Shown: in pieces, positions 1-5,934 of the stretch
Layout of the letters: every line of letters starts with the position of its first letter
How positions within the stretch are numbered: the first letter of the stretch is position 1
Source: an uncultured Holdemanella sp.
GTDB lineage: Bacteria; Bacillota_I; Bacilli_A; Erysipelotrichales; Erysipelotrichaceae
Reading direction: 5' to 3'
Assembly: GCF_934772795.1 (NCBI RefSeq)
Contig: NZ_CAKVMR010000073.1
Location: forward strand, 1-10,247
Length of the DNA stretch: 10,247 nt
Notes under the pieces: model-generated
What the model saw: the letters and a program-made list of their open reading frames with translations, nothing else
Databases searched by the model: none
What the model was told of the DNA's origin: nothing
Position numbers and translations under genes: made by a program

Positions 1-47
1 ACAGCTACTACACCTAATACATAAACCATCCAATCTAATGACATCAT
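1..47 (-). CDS. N-terminal fragment of a small membrane protein, cut by the left edge
   Basis: An ATG at 47-45 follows an AGGAGG Shine-Dalgarno (60-55) at 7-nt spacing. The 15 visible codons read MMSLDWMVYVLGVVA, a hydrophobic start typical of a first transmembrane segment or signal anchor. The gene runs off the left edge, so family and length cannot be given. A promoter lies just upstream (103-74). It is in the same direction as the HTH-DUF3990 unit but is separated from it by a terminator, so it is probably an independent transcript. Confidence 0.6.
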   Translation of the reverse strand, partial: MMSLDWMVYVLGVVA

Positions 48-73
48 ACTATGTCCTCCTTTTCTAATTTCAT

Positions 74-103
74 ATTATCATGTCTGAAATCGTTTTCATA
101 CAA
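74..103 (-). promoter_or_regulatory. Promoter of the truncated left-edge gene
   Basis: On the minus strand TTGTAT (103-98) and GATAAT (79-74) are separated by 18 bp. This predicts a start near 67 and a leader of about 20 nt ending in the AGGAGG at 60-55. Confidence 0.45.
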
Positions 104-138
104 TTTTTTACCCATTTTCAGCCAACGTATCAAATGGT

Positions 139-166
139 AAAAAAACGGATATATAATGTATCCGTT
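139..166 (-). terminator. Rho-independent terminator of the HTH-DUF3990 / 167-aa operon
   Basis: An 8-bp stem AACGGATA/TATCCGTT (144-151 with 159-166, 7-nt loop) is followed on the minus strand by an uninterrupted T tract (143-139). It sits 9 bp beyond the stop codon of the 167-aa gene and insulates the left-edge gene. Confidence 0.8.
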
Positions 167-174
167 CACTTTAA

Positions 175-678
175 TTATTTATCTTTCTTACTCATTCTTA
201 TTTTTTTAAATATTTCATACTGACGCTGTAGCTCTGTTTCTTCATCAATAAACATTCCTTTTGCCTCTAGTATTCTCTCAATTGCTTGAGATGGATCCAT
301 TGTATGATATGGTAAAAACAACCCTCTCAATTCTTTTGGTTTTATAATTTTGTAAACTTGTGAAGAAGATAAATCGTAGGTAAATGAAAAATATCTGTAG
401 ATATATCCAATCCAATACATTTCATTATGCGTATATTTTACAGAACCATAATCAGTAGCTCCATATTCTTCATCTACTAACGTTAAAATATCATTTGCCT
501 GAATATTACTATCCAAAATCGATTGATTATCCAATCTTTTTGCGATCTTACTTTTCATAAATCGCCTAATAAATATTTCTGAACTTGACTCCATCTTATC
601 AATAGAATTTTCAAAAGCTTTTGCCTGAAGCTCGCACAAAAGCAAACCATCCCTATTTATTTTCTTTATTTCCCTCAT
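175..678 (-). CDS. 167-aa protein, probable partner (antitoxin-like) of the HTH-DUF3990 protein
   Basis: The ATG at 678 is preceded by AGAGG (691-687) near the stop codon of the upstream gene. The intergenic gap is 15 bp, so the two genes are surely co-transcribed, and a terminator follows directly. The protein has no signal peptide or membrane helix. Its most conserved-looking part is residues 85-135, rich in aromatic residues (NEMYWIGYIYRYF, then YKIIKPKELRGLFLPYHTMDPSQAIERI), ending in a short basic tail (KKDK). I recall proteins with this YWIGY...YHTxDPxQAIERI pattern beside DUF3990 genes in Bacillota and labelled antitoxin, but I cannot verify this here. Function is inferred from operon position: either neutralising the ADP-ribosyltransferase-like neighbour or being a co-effector. 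No enzymatic motif is evident. Confidence 0.7.
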   Translation of the reverse strand: MREIKKINRDGLLLCELQAKAFENSIDKMESSSEIFIRRFMKSKIAKRLDNQSILDSNIQANDILTLVDEEYGATDYGSVKYTHNEMYWIGYIYRYFSFTYDLSSSQVYKIIKPKELRGLFLPYHTMDPSQAIERILEAKGMFIDEETELQRQYEIFKKIRMSKKDK

Positions 679-693
679 GCATCACACCTCTTT

Positions 694-1548
694 TTACACT
701 AAGATTTCATCGATATATTTTCCTTTTCCTCTATACTGCTTTCTTGCTAATTTAACCTTATTATCTCCAAACCTTGACTCTTCTAGTCGAATATTTTTAT
801 AGTATTCTTTTTCATTAACCGAAATATAGCATCGCTCTAATGGCTTAATCTGAGACAATGCTCTTTGAGTTTTAAAAATATATTGCATCCCAAGATTTGT
901 TGCAGCCAAACAATGCTTACACTGCTCATCTGTAATCTCGCCATCGATAAAAGAATTAATAATTTGAAACATACGATTATCAGCAATAGGAGCAATTATA
1001 TAATCACAATCCTTTGTATTTTCTATAAGTTTTTTTATTTTAGGATGATTTTTATATTCATCAAGTGCACCTCTATAGTACGCAATTGTCATCATCCATT
1101 CTTGATCCACTTTATACCTCTTGCATTTCAAATTACTGTCATCAAAACAAAAATAATATACAGAAGAATGTTCAAATCCTGAAACAAAAGAAATAGCTTG
1201 TTCATAGCTTTCACCTGTATAGAACCCTTGTCCAAAATCATTATTATATCGACCTTTATGAATGTCTATATCCCCAACTATTTCACTTTTTGCTCCATGG
1301 AAAAGTAATTTTTCATTTTGAGTTAAGTCATCTCGATAGAGCATTTCCTTTAATCTGTTAATTTTAATGTTTTGTGCAAACGCAAAAGCATATACACCCT
1401 CCAAGAAATTTGCTGATGTATCTAAATCATCTAATTCATTTCTTGAAACAGTAACCTGCTCAACTCCAATCTTATCTGCAAATTCGCTTTGTGAAAGTCC
1501 TAAAATTTCTCGAATTGACTTCAAATCCTCTGAAAACTTATATTTCAT
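694..1548 (-). CDS. Xre-type HTH fused to DUF3990 (ADP-ribosyltransferase-like) domain; putative self-regulating toxin
   Basis: Numbering here is from the upstream ATG at 1560 (288 aa). Residues 12-45 form an Xre/Cro helix-turn-helix (IREILGLSQSEFADKIG, then VTVSR). Residues 85-245 match DUF3990: LFHG with H88, NNDFGQGFYTG with Y114, DYIIAPIADNRMF (186-198), and LGMQYIFKTQRAL (223-235). The family is placed, from memory, with the ADP-ribosyltransferase fold, where H, Y and an E/Q line the NAD site; Q226 is the candidate third residue. The tail (265-288) is basic. The chosen start is ATG 1548 (284 aa), which has GGTGA (1558-1554) at 5-nt spacing. The in-frame ATG at 1560 lies almost at the predicted transcription start and would be leaderless. 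It is the first gene of a two-gene unit and probably represses its own palindrome-bearing promoter. Toxicity is inferred. Confidence 0.82.
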   Translation of the reverse strand: MKYKFSEDLKSIREILGLSQSEFADKIGVEQVTVSRNELDDLDTSANFLEGVYAFAFAQNIKINRLKEMLYRDDLTQNEKLLFHGAKSEIVGDIDIHKGRYNNDFGQGFYTGESYEQAISFVSGFEHSSVYYFCFDDSNLKCKRYKVDQEWMMTIAYYRGALDEYKNHPKIKKLIENTKDCDYIIAPIADNRMFQIINSFIDGEITDEQCKHCLAATNLGMQYIFKTQRALSQIKPLERCYISVNEKEYYKNIRLEESRFGDNKVKLARKQYRGKGKYIDEILV

Positions 1549-1562
1549 CCTACTCACCATCC

Positions 1563-1594
1563 AACTTGTTTATAACATATTACTTAAACAAGTT
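1563..1594. repeat. Palindromic operator 1 (promoter-proximal)
   Basis: The 10-bp arms AACTTGTTTA (1563-1572) and TAAACAAGTT (1585-1594) are perfect inverted complements around a 12-bp centre. The site covers the -10 and part of the -35 of the minus-strand promoter. The likely ligand is the HTH domain of the adjacent gene product, possibly as a dimer. Confidence 0.75.
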
Positions 1595-1597
1595 CAA
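1569..1597 (-). promoter_or_regulatory. Promoter of the HTH-DUF3990 operon
   Basis: Minus strand TTGAAC (1597-1592), 17-bp spacer, extended -10 TGTTATAAA with the hexamer at 1574-1569. Transcription should start at about 1562-1560, directly at the first ATG. Both hexamers overlap arms of the proximal palindrome, so a protein bound there would block RNA polymerase. Confidence 0.7.
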
Positions 1598-1601
1598 TAT
1601 A

Positions 1602-1633
1602 AACTTGTTTATATCACATTACTTAAACAAGTT
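1602..1633. repeat. Palindromic operator 2 (promoter-distal)
   Basis: This is a second copy of the same 32-bp palindrome, offset 39 bp from the first. Arms are AACTTGTTTA (1602-1611) and TAAACAAGTT (1624-1633). The two copies agree at 30 of 32 positions, differing only in the central spacer. It lies upstream of the HTH gene promoter and between the two divergent genes, so it could also influence the plus-strand gene starting at 1719. Confidence 0.72.
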
Positions 1634-1718
1634 TTATTTACTTTTTCAAACAATCTATGTTTTAGACATCGATAATGTCAATTAAGATGATATGGTTGGC
1701 TTGAATGAGGGCACGAGT

Positions 1719-3449
1719 ATGAACAAGAACATAATGGGGTATTTTAAATCTATCCAAACGTTTATTAGAAGTTTATTCTATAAACAACAAGAACAAACAA
1801 AACAAAATAAGTGTACACTTCAACAAGAAAAGTATTTAAAGATTGGTGCGAATATTTGTAATATTGGATTTAGATCCAAACGTGCGTATGAAGATTGGCA
1901 AGAAGATATTTTTAATCAGATATCTGTTGGTAATCTAGTATATTGCACTATGCCAGTTACAGATAAAGCTTTAAAAGCCATACCTGAAGGACACACTACA
2001 AGGCCTTTTTTGATTGTAAAAAAAGGAAAAGATGAGCTCTATGGATATGCATGTGCAACACATCCTAAAAGCTTAAGATCTTACGAGAAACATATATTTA
2101 CCAATGAAGTATATGATTCTCAAAACTCTCGATACAAAGATTCTGTTGTGCAATTTGATTGTGCTTATGTCATTCCTATTGCACATATCCAATATATTTA
2201 TAAAGAATTAGATGAGTATTGTGTCCGTCAGATTGCCAGAGAATTAAAAGCCTATGCCAACATTCGAAACAAAGCTATATTAAATTTTGATATGGAGATA
2301 CCCATTCATAAAGGTGATATCTTTAAAATCAATAAATCATACTATTACTTCAATGACATGAAGGATAATAAATACGAAATGTATAAGTGTATAAATGGTG
2401 GTGACTTAACTGATTATAAATATTTTCGGTTCAAAAACATTCCACGCTCTATAGATTTCTCTAATACATATACATTTGAAGATTTAGATATTAACACATT
2501 GATTGAAGTATCCTGCACATGTCGAAATGACTGGGTAAATAAACAATTGAATAAACCTAAGCCAAAAGAAAAAAAGAAACAATACGAACGTAAATTAACG
2601 CCTGGAACCATTATTTTTGAAGAACCATGGATCATCTATCTATTTGATTGTGACAACACATCTTATGGAATCAACTACAACAAATTTAAAAATCACACAT
2701 GCGAACTTGTTGAATTTAAACTTGATATGGATAAAGCTACTCATATTGTATTTACCGAACAACAATGTGCTTCTATCTATAAGGCTTTGATTGAACAAAA
2801 TGATGTTCATATGGAATATCTAAACAAGCGTTTAAATTCTATTGAGAATACAACACTACTTCCTTATGAATTAGAATATCCAGTTGGAACCATTCTAGAA
2901 AGTCGTTTTGATGAAATTAAATATGTGTATCTATATACCTACAATAAGAAAAAGTTTGGTTTAAAAATGCATTCTAAAAATCATAAAAACAAAGTTGTTC
3001 CGATCAACGCCAAAGAATTAGATGTTGTGGATCATTTGCAGTTTGAATGCATGAAAGAAGAATTAAAAATCATTCAAAAAACCGCTTTGGATGTTGTGCG
3101 AAATATTTTAAGGGACATCGATCAAAATTTAATCAATCATGATTTGGAACACTCTATTTCCTTTAGTCAAAAATATCCTGTTGGTACCGTGCTATCTTGT
3201 ACATACAATGAATCCGAAGAATATATGTATCTATTTACAATTAACGATACACACTATGCGATTTATTTAGAAGATGCTTGTGAAGGTGTTTATATTGTAG
3301 AACCAATTATCATATATGACTATAAACCAAATGGTGAATTAGTTGATGAAGATACGAAAGAGATATTAACAGGTATCTTAGAAACAACACAGAGGCTGAA
3401 TACCTATAATTGTACAAAAGCATTATTAGAACAGCTTGAGGCATGTTAA
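1719..3449 (+). CDS. 576-aa protein with a PemK/MazF-like barrel and four repeated small-barrel modules
   Basis: ATG 1719 is preferred because TGAGGG (1706-1711) lies 7 nt upstream; the in-frame ATG at 1692 has no comparable site. The protein is soluble and lysine-rich. Residues 70-160 resemble the PemK/MazF SH3-like fold: GNLVYCTMP, then GHTTRPFLIVKKG (91-103), then a strand ending VIPIAHI (151-157). Four further modules about 95-99 residues apart share a pattern [P/K]xG[T/D][I/V][L/F]...Y.YL[Y/F]...[Y/F]x[I/L]: starts near 194 (IPIHKGDIF), 292 (KLTPGTIIF), 387 (YPVGTILES) and 486 (YPVGTVLSC), each followed by helical sequence. Active-site residues of MazF are not clearly kept, so RNase activity is uncertain. 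It is translationally close to the downstream SWIM gene (24 bp) and divergent from the HTH-DUF3990 operon. I do not know a named family for the whole protein. Confidence 0.75.
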   Translation: MNKNIMGYFKSIQTFIRSLFYKQQEQTKQNKCTLQQEKYLKIGANICNIGFRSKRAYEDWQEDIFNQISVGNLVYCTMPVTDKALKAIPEGHTTRPFLIVKKGKDELYGYACATHPKSLRSYEKHIFTNEVYDSQNSRYKDSVVQFDCAYVIPIAHIQYIYKELDEYCVRQIARELKAYANIRNKAILNFDMEIPIHKGDIFKINKSYYYFNDMKDNKYEMYKCINGGDLTDYKYFRFKNIPRSIDFSNTYTFEDLDINTLIEVSCTCRNDWVNKQLNKPKPKEKKKQYERKLTPGTIIFEEPWIIYLFDCDNTSYGINYNKFKNHTCELVEFKLDMDKATHIVFTEQQCASIYKALIEQNDVHMEYLNKRLNSIENTTLLPYELEYPVGTILESRFDEIKYVYLYTYNKKKFGLKMHSKNHKNKVVPINAKELDVVDHLQFECMKEELKIIQKTALDVVRNILRDIDQNLINHDLEHSISFSQKYPVGTVLSCTYNESEEYMYLFTINDTHYAIYLEDACEGVYIVEPIIIYDYKPNGELVDEDTKEILTGILETTQRLNTYNCTKALLEQLEAC

Positions 3450-3457
3450 TATTAAAT

Positions 3458-3465
3458 AAAGGAGG
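3458..3465 (+). promoter_or_regulatory. Strong Shine-Dalgarno of the SWIM gene
   Basis: AAAGGAGG sits 8 nt before ATG 3474, inside the 24-bp gap after the preceding stop. It fixes the start and supports co-transcription with the multi-barrel gene. Confidence 0.85.
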
Positions 3466-3473
3466 CTATTTTA

Positions 3474-3941
3474 ATGGTCGATAAATTACTCAACGATGCC
3501 AGTTATCGTTCCTACTGGCGGGGCTATGAATACTTTAAAGAAGGACGTGTAAAGAATATTCAAAGATTTGATGGCACCACATATTCGGCAATTGTATCTG
3601 GTTGTGAAGACTATCATGTAAAAATTGATTTTGCACACCATAGAAAATCTACTTGTGATTGTCCCCATGCAGAAGGAAGAAGAGTTGTGTGTAAGCACAA
3701 AGTCGCATTAGCTTTTGCGGTATCTCCGGAGGCATTAAAAAAAGCAGATGACATAATGGAAGAACAATTAAGATATCAAGCTGAAAGAGAAAAACGTGAA
3801 CACGAACAATACGAACGAATCAAAAAGAAAGTCATGGAAATGAGTTTGGAAGATTTAAGGGACTACGTAATCTATCAGATGATCGAAGATGAAAACAAAT
3901 ATGATCCAAACTATGATGATGAAGAATTTTTCGATTGGTAA
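3474..3941 (+). CDS. SWIM zinc-finger protein, 155 aa
   Basis: The zinc-binding signature CxCx9CxH is complete: C61, C63, C73 and H75 (STCDCPHAEGRRVVCKH). SWIM domains bind DNA or proteins. The N-terminal ~50 residues (YRSYWRGYEYFKEGRVKNI) match the segment that commonly precedes SWIM in small bacterial SWIM proteins, where the same domain is often fused to Snf2 helicases. Residues 85-123 are highly charged and probably a long helix or coiled coil, followed by an acidic tail ending EEFFDW. No catalytic domain is attached, so it is more likely an adaptor or nucleic-acid binder. It is the second gene of the unit with the multi-barrel protein, and a terminator follows its stop within 6 bp. Confidence 0.88.
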   Translation: MVDKLLNDASYRSYWRGYEYFKEGRVKNIQRFDGTTYSAIVSGCEDYHVKIDFAHHRKSTCDCPHAEGRRVVCKHKVALAFAVSPEALKKADDIMEEQLRYQAEREKREHEQYERIKKKVMEMSLEDLRDYVIYQMIEDENKYDPNYDDEEFFDW

Positions 3942-3946
3942 AAGAA

Positions 3947-3968
3947 AAAGCAGTTTAACGACTGCTTT
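3947..3968. terminator. Bidirectional terminator between the SWIM gene and the VUT transporter gene
   Basis: An 8-bp stem AAAGCAGT/ACTGCTTT (3947-3954 with 3961-3968) encloses a 6-nt loop. Downstream on the minus strand is a T-rich run; on the plus strand the stem's own Ts are followed by GTTT. The minus-strand stop codon (3957-3955) lies in the loop, so the hairpin serves both converging genes. Confidence 0.75.
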
Positions 3969-4698
3969 GTTTCATATATTCAAAATATTCTCTACCTACT
4001 TTATTCTTCTTCCAGTTTTGTAGGATCTTGAAACCAGGATATGAGAAGATGACTTCACATAGTGTTTCTACAATCATACCTGTAAAGGCACACACAACAC
4101 ATTGTACCAATGTCCATCCAAAGAATTGGTGTGACACGATCAATGCGAATGTTAGATTGTCGCAAAACTGACCAATACCCGTAGATACATAAGAGCGGAA
4201 TGCATACGATTTGAAATTGCTGTTGTTGTTAGAAATCTTGCCTAACATGGAATTCGTATAGTTATTCACAATGGCAGAAACAATAAACGCAATTGTGCTT
4301 CCAAATAGTACATACCAAGTACCACCAATTGTTCCGTCTAATGCCCCATTAATAATGGCTTCTGATCCTTCTACATAGGATTCACCCCATACGCCAGGAA
4401 TCTTTGATGCCAAGAAGAAGACTAGGCACATACCTAAATTCACCAACACAGCTACTAGTGATGCTTGTGTTGCAGCTTTAGGACCAAAATGTTTTGTGAT
4501 GACATCCATGCATAAGAATGAAAGCCAGCTTACCACAATTCCACAATCCAGTGCCATAAAGCTAAATGGCAAGTTAATACTTTTGTTCGCCAAAAGATTC
4601 ATGGTGATGACCGAAACAATAAAAAGTGTCATCGTAAGTGAAGGTATACTTCTAAGTAATACACTCACTTCTTTAACTTCCGTTTTAATTCTATTCAT
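3955..4698 (-). CDS. Queuosine precursor transporter, VUT/YhhQ family (DUF165)
   Basis: A 247-aa membrane protein with five or six hydrophobic segments (about 21-37, 45-63, 79-98, 128-145, 178-190, 197-216). The VUT core is visible: FMALDCGIVVSWLSFLCMDVITKHFGPKAA (in two parts, 48-62 and 63-77), which corresponds to the conserved TD/MD...FG motif of YhhQ, and IGQFCDNLTF (175-184). The family imports preQ0/preQ1 for queuosine modification of tRNA; the substrate is inferred from family and from the preQ1-like leader. The start ATG 4698 has AGGAGG (4711-4706) 7 nt upstream, which is the strand captured by the predicted riboswitch pseudoknot. The gene is monocistronic, with a terminator at the stop. 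The neighbouring alanyl-tRNA editing gene gives a loose tRNA-quality theme. Confidence 0.85.
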   Translation of the reverse strand: MNRIKTEVKEVSVLLRSIPSLTMTLFIVSVITMNLLANKSINLPFSFMALDCGIVVSWLSFLCMDVITKHFGPKAATQASLVAVLVNLGMCLVFFLASKIPGVWGESYVEGSEAIINGALDGTIGGTWYVLFGSTIAFIVSAIVNNYTNSMLGKISNNNSNFKSYAFRSYVSTGIGQFCDNLTFALIVSHQFFGWTLVQCVVCAFTGMIVETLCEVIFSYPGFKILQNWKKNKVGREYFEYMKQSSR

Positions 4699-4705
4699 TT
4701 TTTAC

Positions 4706-4747
4706 CCTCCTGTTTTTTTAAAGATGGTTGGGAAGCAAAACATCTTT
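4706..4747 (-). promoter_or_regulatory. preQ1-I-like H-type pseudoknot riboswitch sequestering the Shine-Dalgarno
   Basis: Read on the minus strand: P1 AAAGATG (4747-4741) pairs with CATCTTT (4726-4720), 7 bp. L1 is U-rich (TTTTG, 4740-4736). P2 is CTTCC (4735-4731) pairing with GGAGG (4710-4706), 5 bp with one G-U, and this GGAGG is the Shine-Dalgarno. L2 is CAAC (4730-4727). L3 is A-rich (AAAAAAACA, 4719-4711). Order and loop character match the class I preQ1 aptamer, which is known to control yhhQ-type (COG1738) transporters. Ligand binding would hide the ribosome site. Ligand identity is inferred; preQ1 consensus residues were not checked by covariance model. Confidence 0.62.
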
Positions 4748-4761
4748 GTTCAAACCATAAT

Positions 4762-4790
4762 AGTCTAATATGATTTTAATAATTTGTCAA
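4762..4790 (-). promoter_or_regulatory. Promoter of the VUT transporter gene
   Basis: Minus strand TTGACA (4790-4785), 17-bp spacer, TAGACT (4767-4762). The predicted start near 4755 puts the pseudoknot within the first ten or so nucleotides of the transcript. The -35 box shares bases with the divergent promoter. Confidence 0.6.
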
Positions 4791-4814
4791 AATTTGAATC
4801 ACTTATGCTATGAT
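4784..4814 (+). promoter_or_regulatory. Promoter of the alanyl-tRNA editing gene
   Basis: An extended -10 TGCTATGAT (4806-4814) with hexamer TATGAT at 4809-4814, and TTGTCA (4784-4789) 19 bp upstream. The start near 4821 leaves an 11-nt leader to ATG 4832, with GGTGA (4822-4826) as ribosome site. This argues against the in-frame GTG at 4823. Confidence 0.55.
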
Positions 4815-4831
4815 TAATTTCGGTGATATAT

Positions 4832-5926
4832 ATGACAATTAAACTATACGAACAAGAAGGTTACCAAACAACATTTCATGCCCATGTTGTTTCATGCGAT
4901 AAAAAGAATGAATTATATGACATTATTTTAGACCAAACCCTTTTCTTCCCTGAAGAAGGTGGACAAACATGCGATAAAGGAACGTTGAATGGCATCGAAG
5001 TAGTGGATGTTCAAATCATAAATGATGAAGTGCATCATTATACTCACTCTGCATTAAATGGTGATGTAGAAGGTATGATTGACTGGACTCATCGCTACAC
5101 GAACATGCAACACCATACTGGTGAACACATTCTTTCTGGATTGATGCATAAAGAATTTAATGTGGATAATGTCGGATTTCATTTAGGCTACAATGAAATT
5201 ACAGCTGATTATGCGATGGATTTAAATCATGATCAAATCCAAAGAATTGAAGCTTTAGTGAATTCTGTCATCTTTTCAAATAAACCTGTCAAAACCTATT
5301 ACTTAGATGATTATTCCAACATTGAATATCGAGCAAAACTCGACCTAGCTAAACCACGCCTTGTTGAAATTGAAGATGTCGATTTATGTGCATGTTGCGC
5401 ACCACATGTAAAGAGTACCATTGAAGTAGGATTGTTTAAAATTGTGAAATCCATGAAGATCAAAAAAGGTACACGCCTATTCTTCCTATGTGGAAAACTT
5501 GCCTATGAAGATTATGTCTTAAAACATGATCAGGCTACTCAAATCTCCAATCAATTATCTTCAAATATAGAAGCTTTATCTTCAAATGTACAACGCGTAT
5601 TAGATGAAAATTATGCTTTGAAACAAAGAATCAAACAATTAAATAAAGAAATGATTGATCATTTAATTATTGAACATAAAGAAAATCAAATTGTTCTATG
5701 TGATGAATTGGATCGAGATACACAATTGTATTACTACAATAAGCTTATATCTTATTGCGACAACTCTGTTCTACTTGTTTCTAAACAAGAAGATAATTAT
5801 CGTTTCATGACAAATTCAAAAGACATCTTCCTACAACTAAAGGAAAAACATCAAGTTAGTGGTGGAGGAAAAAATGATTTCTATCAAGGAACACTAGATA
5901 CAGTAAATGAGCAGCTATTTGATTAG
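4832..5926 (+). CDS. Alanyl-tRNA editing protein, AlaX-like with C-terminal DHHA1-type domain
   Basis: A 364-aa soluble protein related to the editing half of alanyl-tRNA synthetase; it hydrolyses mischarged Ser- or Gly-tRNA(Ala) in trans. Landmarks: FFPEEGGQTCDKG (38-50), the zinc/catalytic pair HxxxH at H95 and H99 (HTGEH), and the second pair C188 and H192 (CCAPH, family CxxxH). A coiled-coil-like segment follows (240-285), then a DHHA1-like C-terminus with SGGGKNDFYQG (343-353). There is no aminoacylation domain, and the length fits the long AlaX type. The start is ATG 4832 with GGTGA 5 nt before; the GTG at 4823 is possible but too close to the predicted transcription start. It diverges from the queuosine transporter gene and converges on the DUF4299-like gene. 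Confidence 0.88.
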   Translation: MTIKLYEQEGYQTTFHAHVVSCDKKNELYDIILDQTLFFPEEGGQTCDKGTLNGIEVVDVQIINDEVHHYTHSALNGDVEGMIDWTHRYTNMQHHTGEHILSGLMHKEFNVDNVGFHLGYNEITADYAMDLNHDQIQRIEALVNSVIFSNKPVKTYYLDDYSNIEYRAKLDLAKPRLVEIEDVDLCACCAPHVKSTIEVGLFKIVKSMKIKKGTRLFFLCGKLAYEDYVLKHDQATQISNQLSSNIEALSSNVQRVLDENYALKQRIKQLNKEMIDHLIIEHKENQIVLCDELDRDTQLYYYNKLISYCDNSVLLVSKQEDNYRFMTNSKDIFLQLKEKHQVSGGGKNDFYQGTLDTVNEQLFD

Positions 5927-5934
5927 CTGCTCAT
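5907..5934. terminator. Shared terminator of the convergent editing and DUF4299-like genes
   Basis: A perfect 11-bp stem ATGAGCAGCTA/TAGCTGCTCAT (5907-5917 with 5924-5934) with a 6-nt loop. The plus-strand stop TAG (5924-5926) and the minus-strand stop TGA (5933-5931) both lie in the stem. The T-rich tail is moderate on the plus side (ATATTTCTTGTATT) and poor on the minus side. Confidence 0.65.

Noticed and set aside
865..1182. Plus-strand open frame of 105 codons
   Set aside because: It lies wholly antisense to the HTH-DUF3990 gene, lacks a ribosome site and reads as low-complexity I/F-rich sequence.
1563..1633. CRISPR array
   Set aside because: Only two repeat copies, each a palindrome whose centre also repeats, with a 7-bp gap instead of a unique spacer; the promoter overlap identifies them as operators.
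1665..1679. Hairpin GACAT/ATGTC before the multi-barrel gene
   Set aside because: A 5-bp stem with no T tail; too weak to call as a terminator or operator.
1692..1718. Upstream ATG for the multi-barrel gene
   Set aside because: No good Shine-Dalgarno precedes it, while ATG 1719 has TGAGGG at 7 nt; the nine extra residues add no recognisable feature.
3486..3698. Minus-strand open frame of 70 codons
   Set aside because: Antisense shadow of the SWIM gene, without ribosome site or recognisable protein features.
4823..4831. GTG start for the alanyl-tRNA editing gene
   Set aside because: It overlaps the GGTGA that serves ATG 4832 and lies 2 nt from the predicted transcription start.
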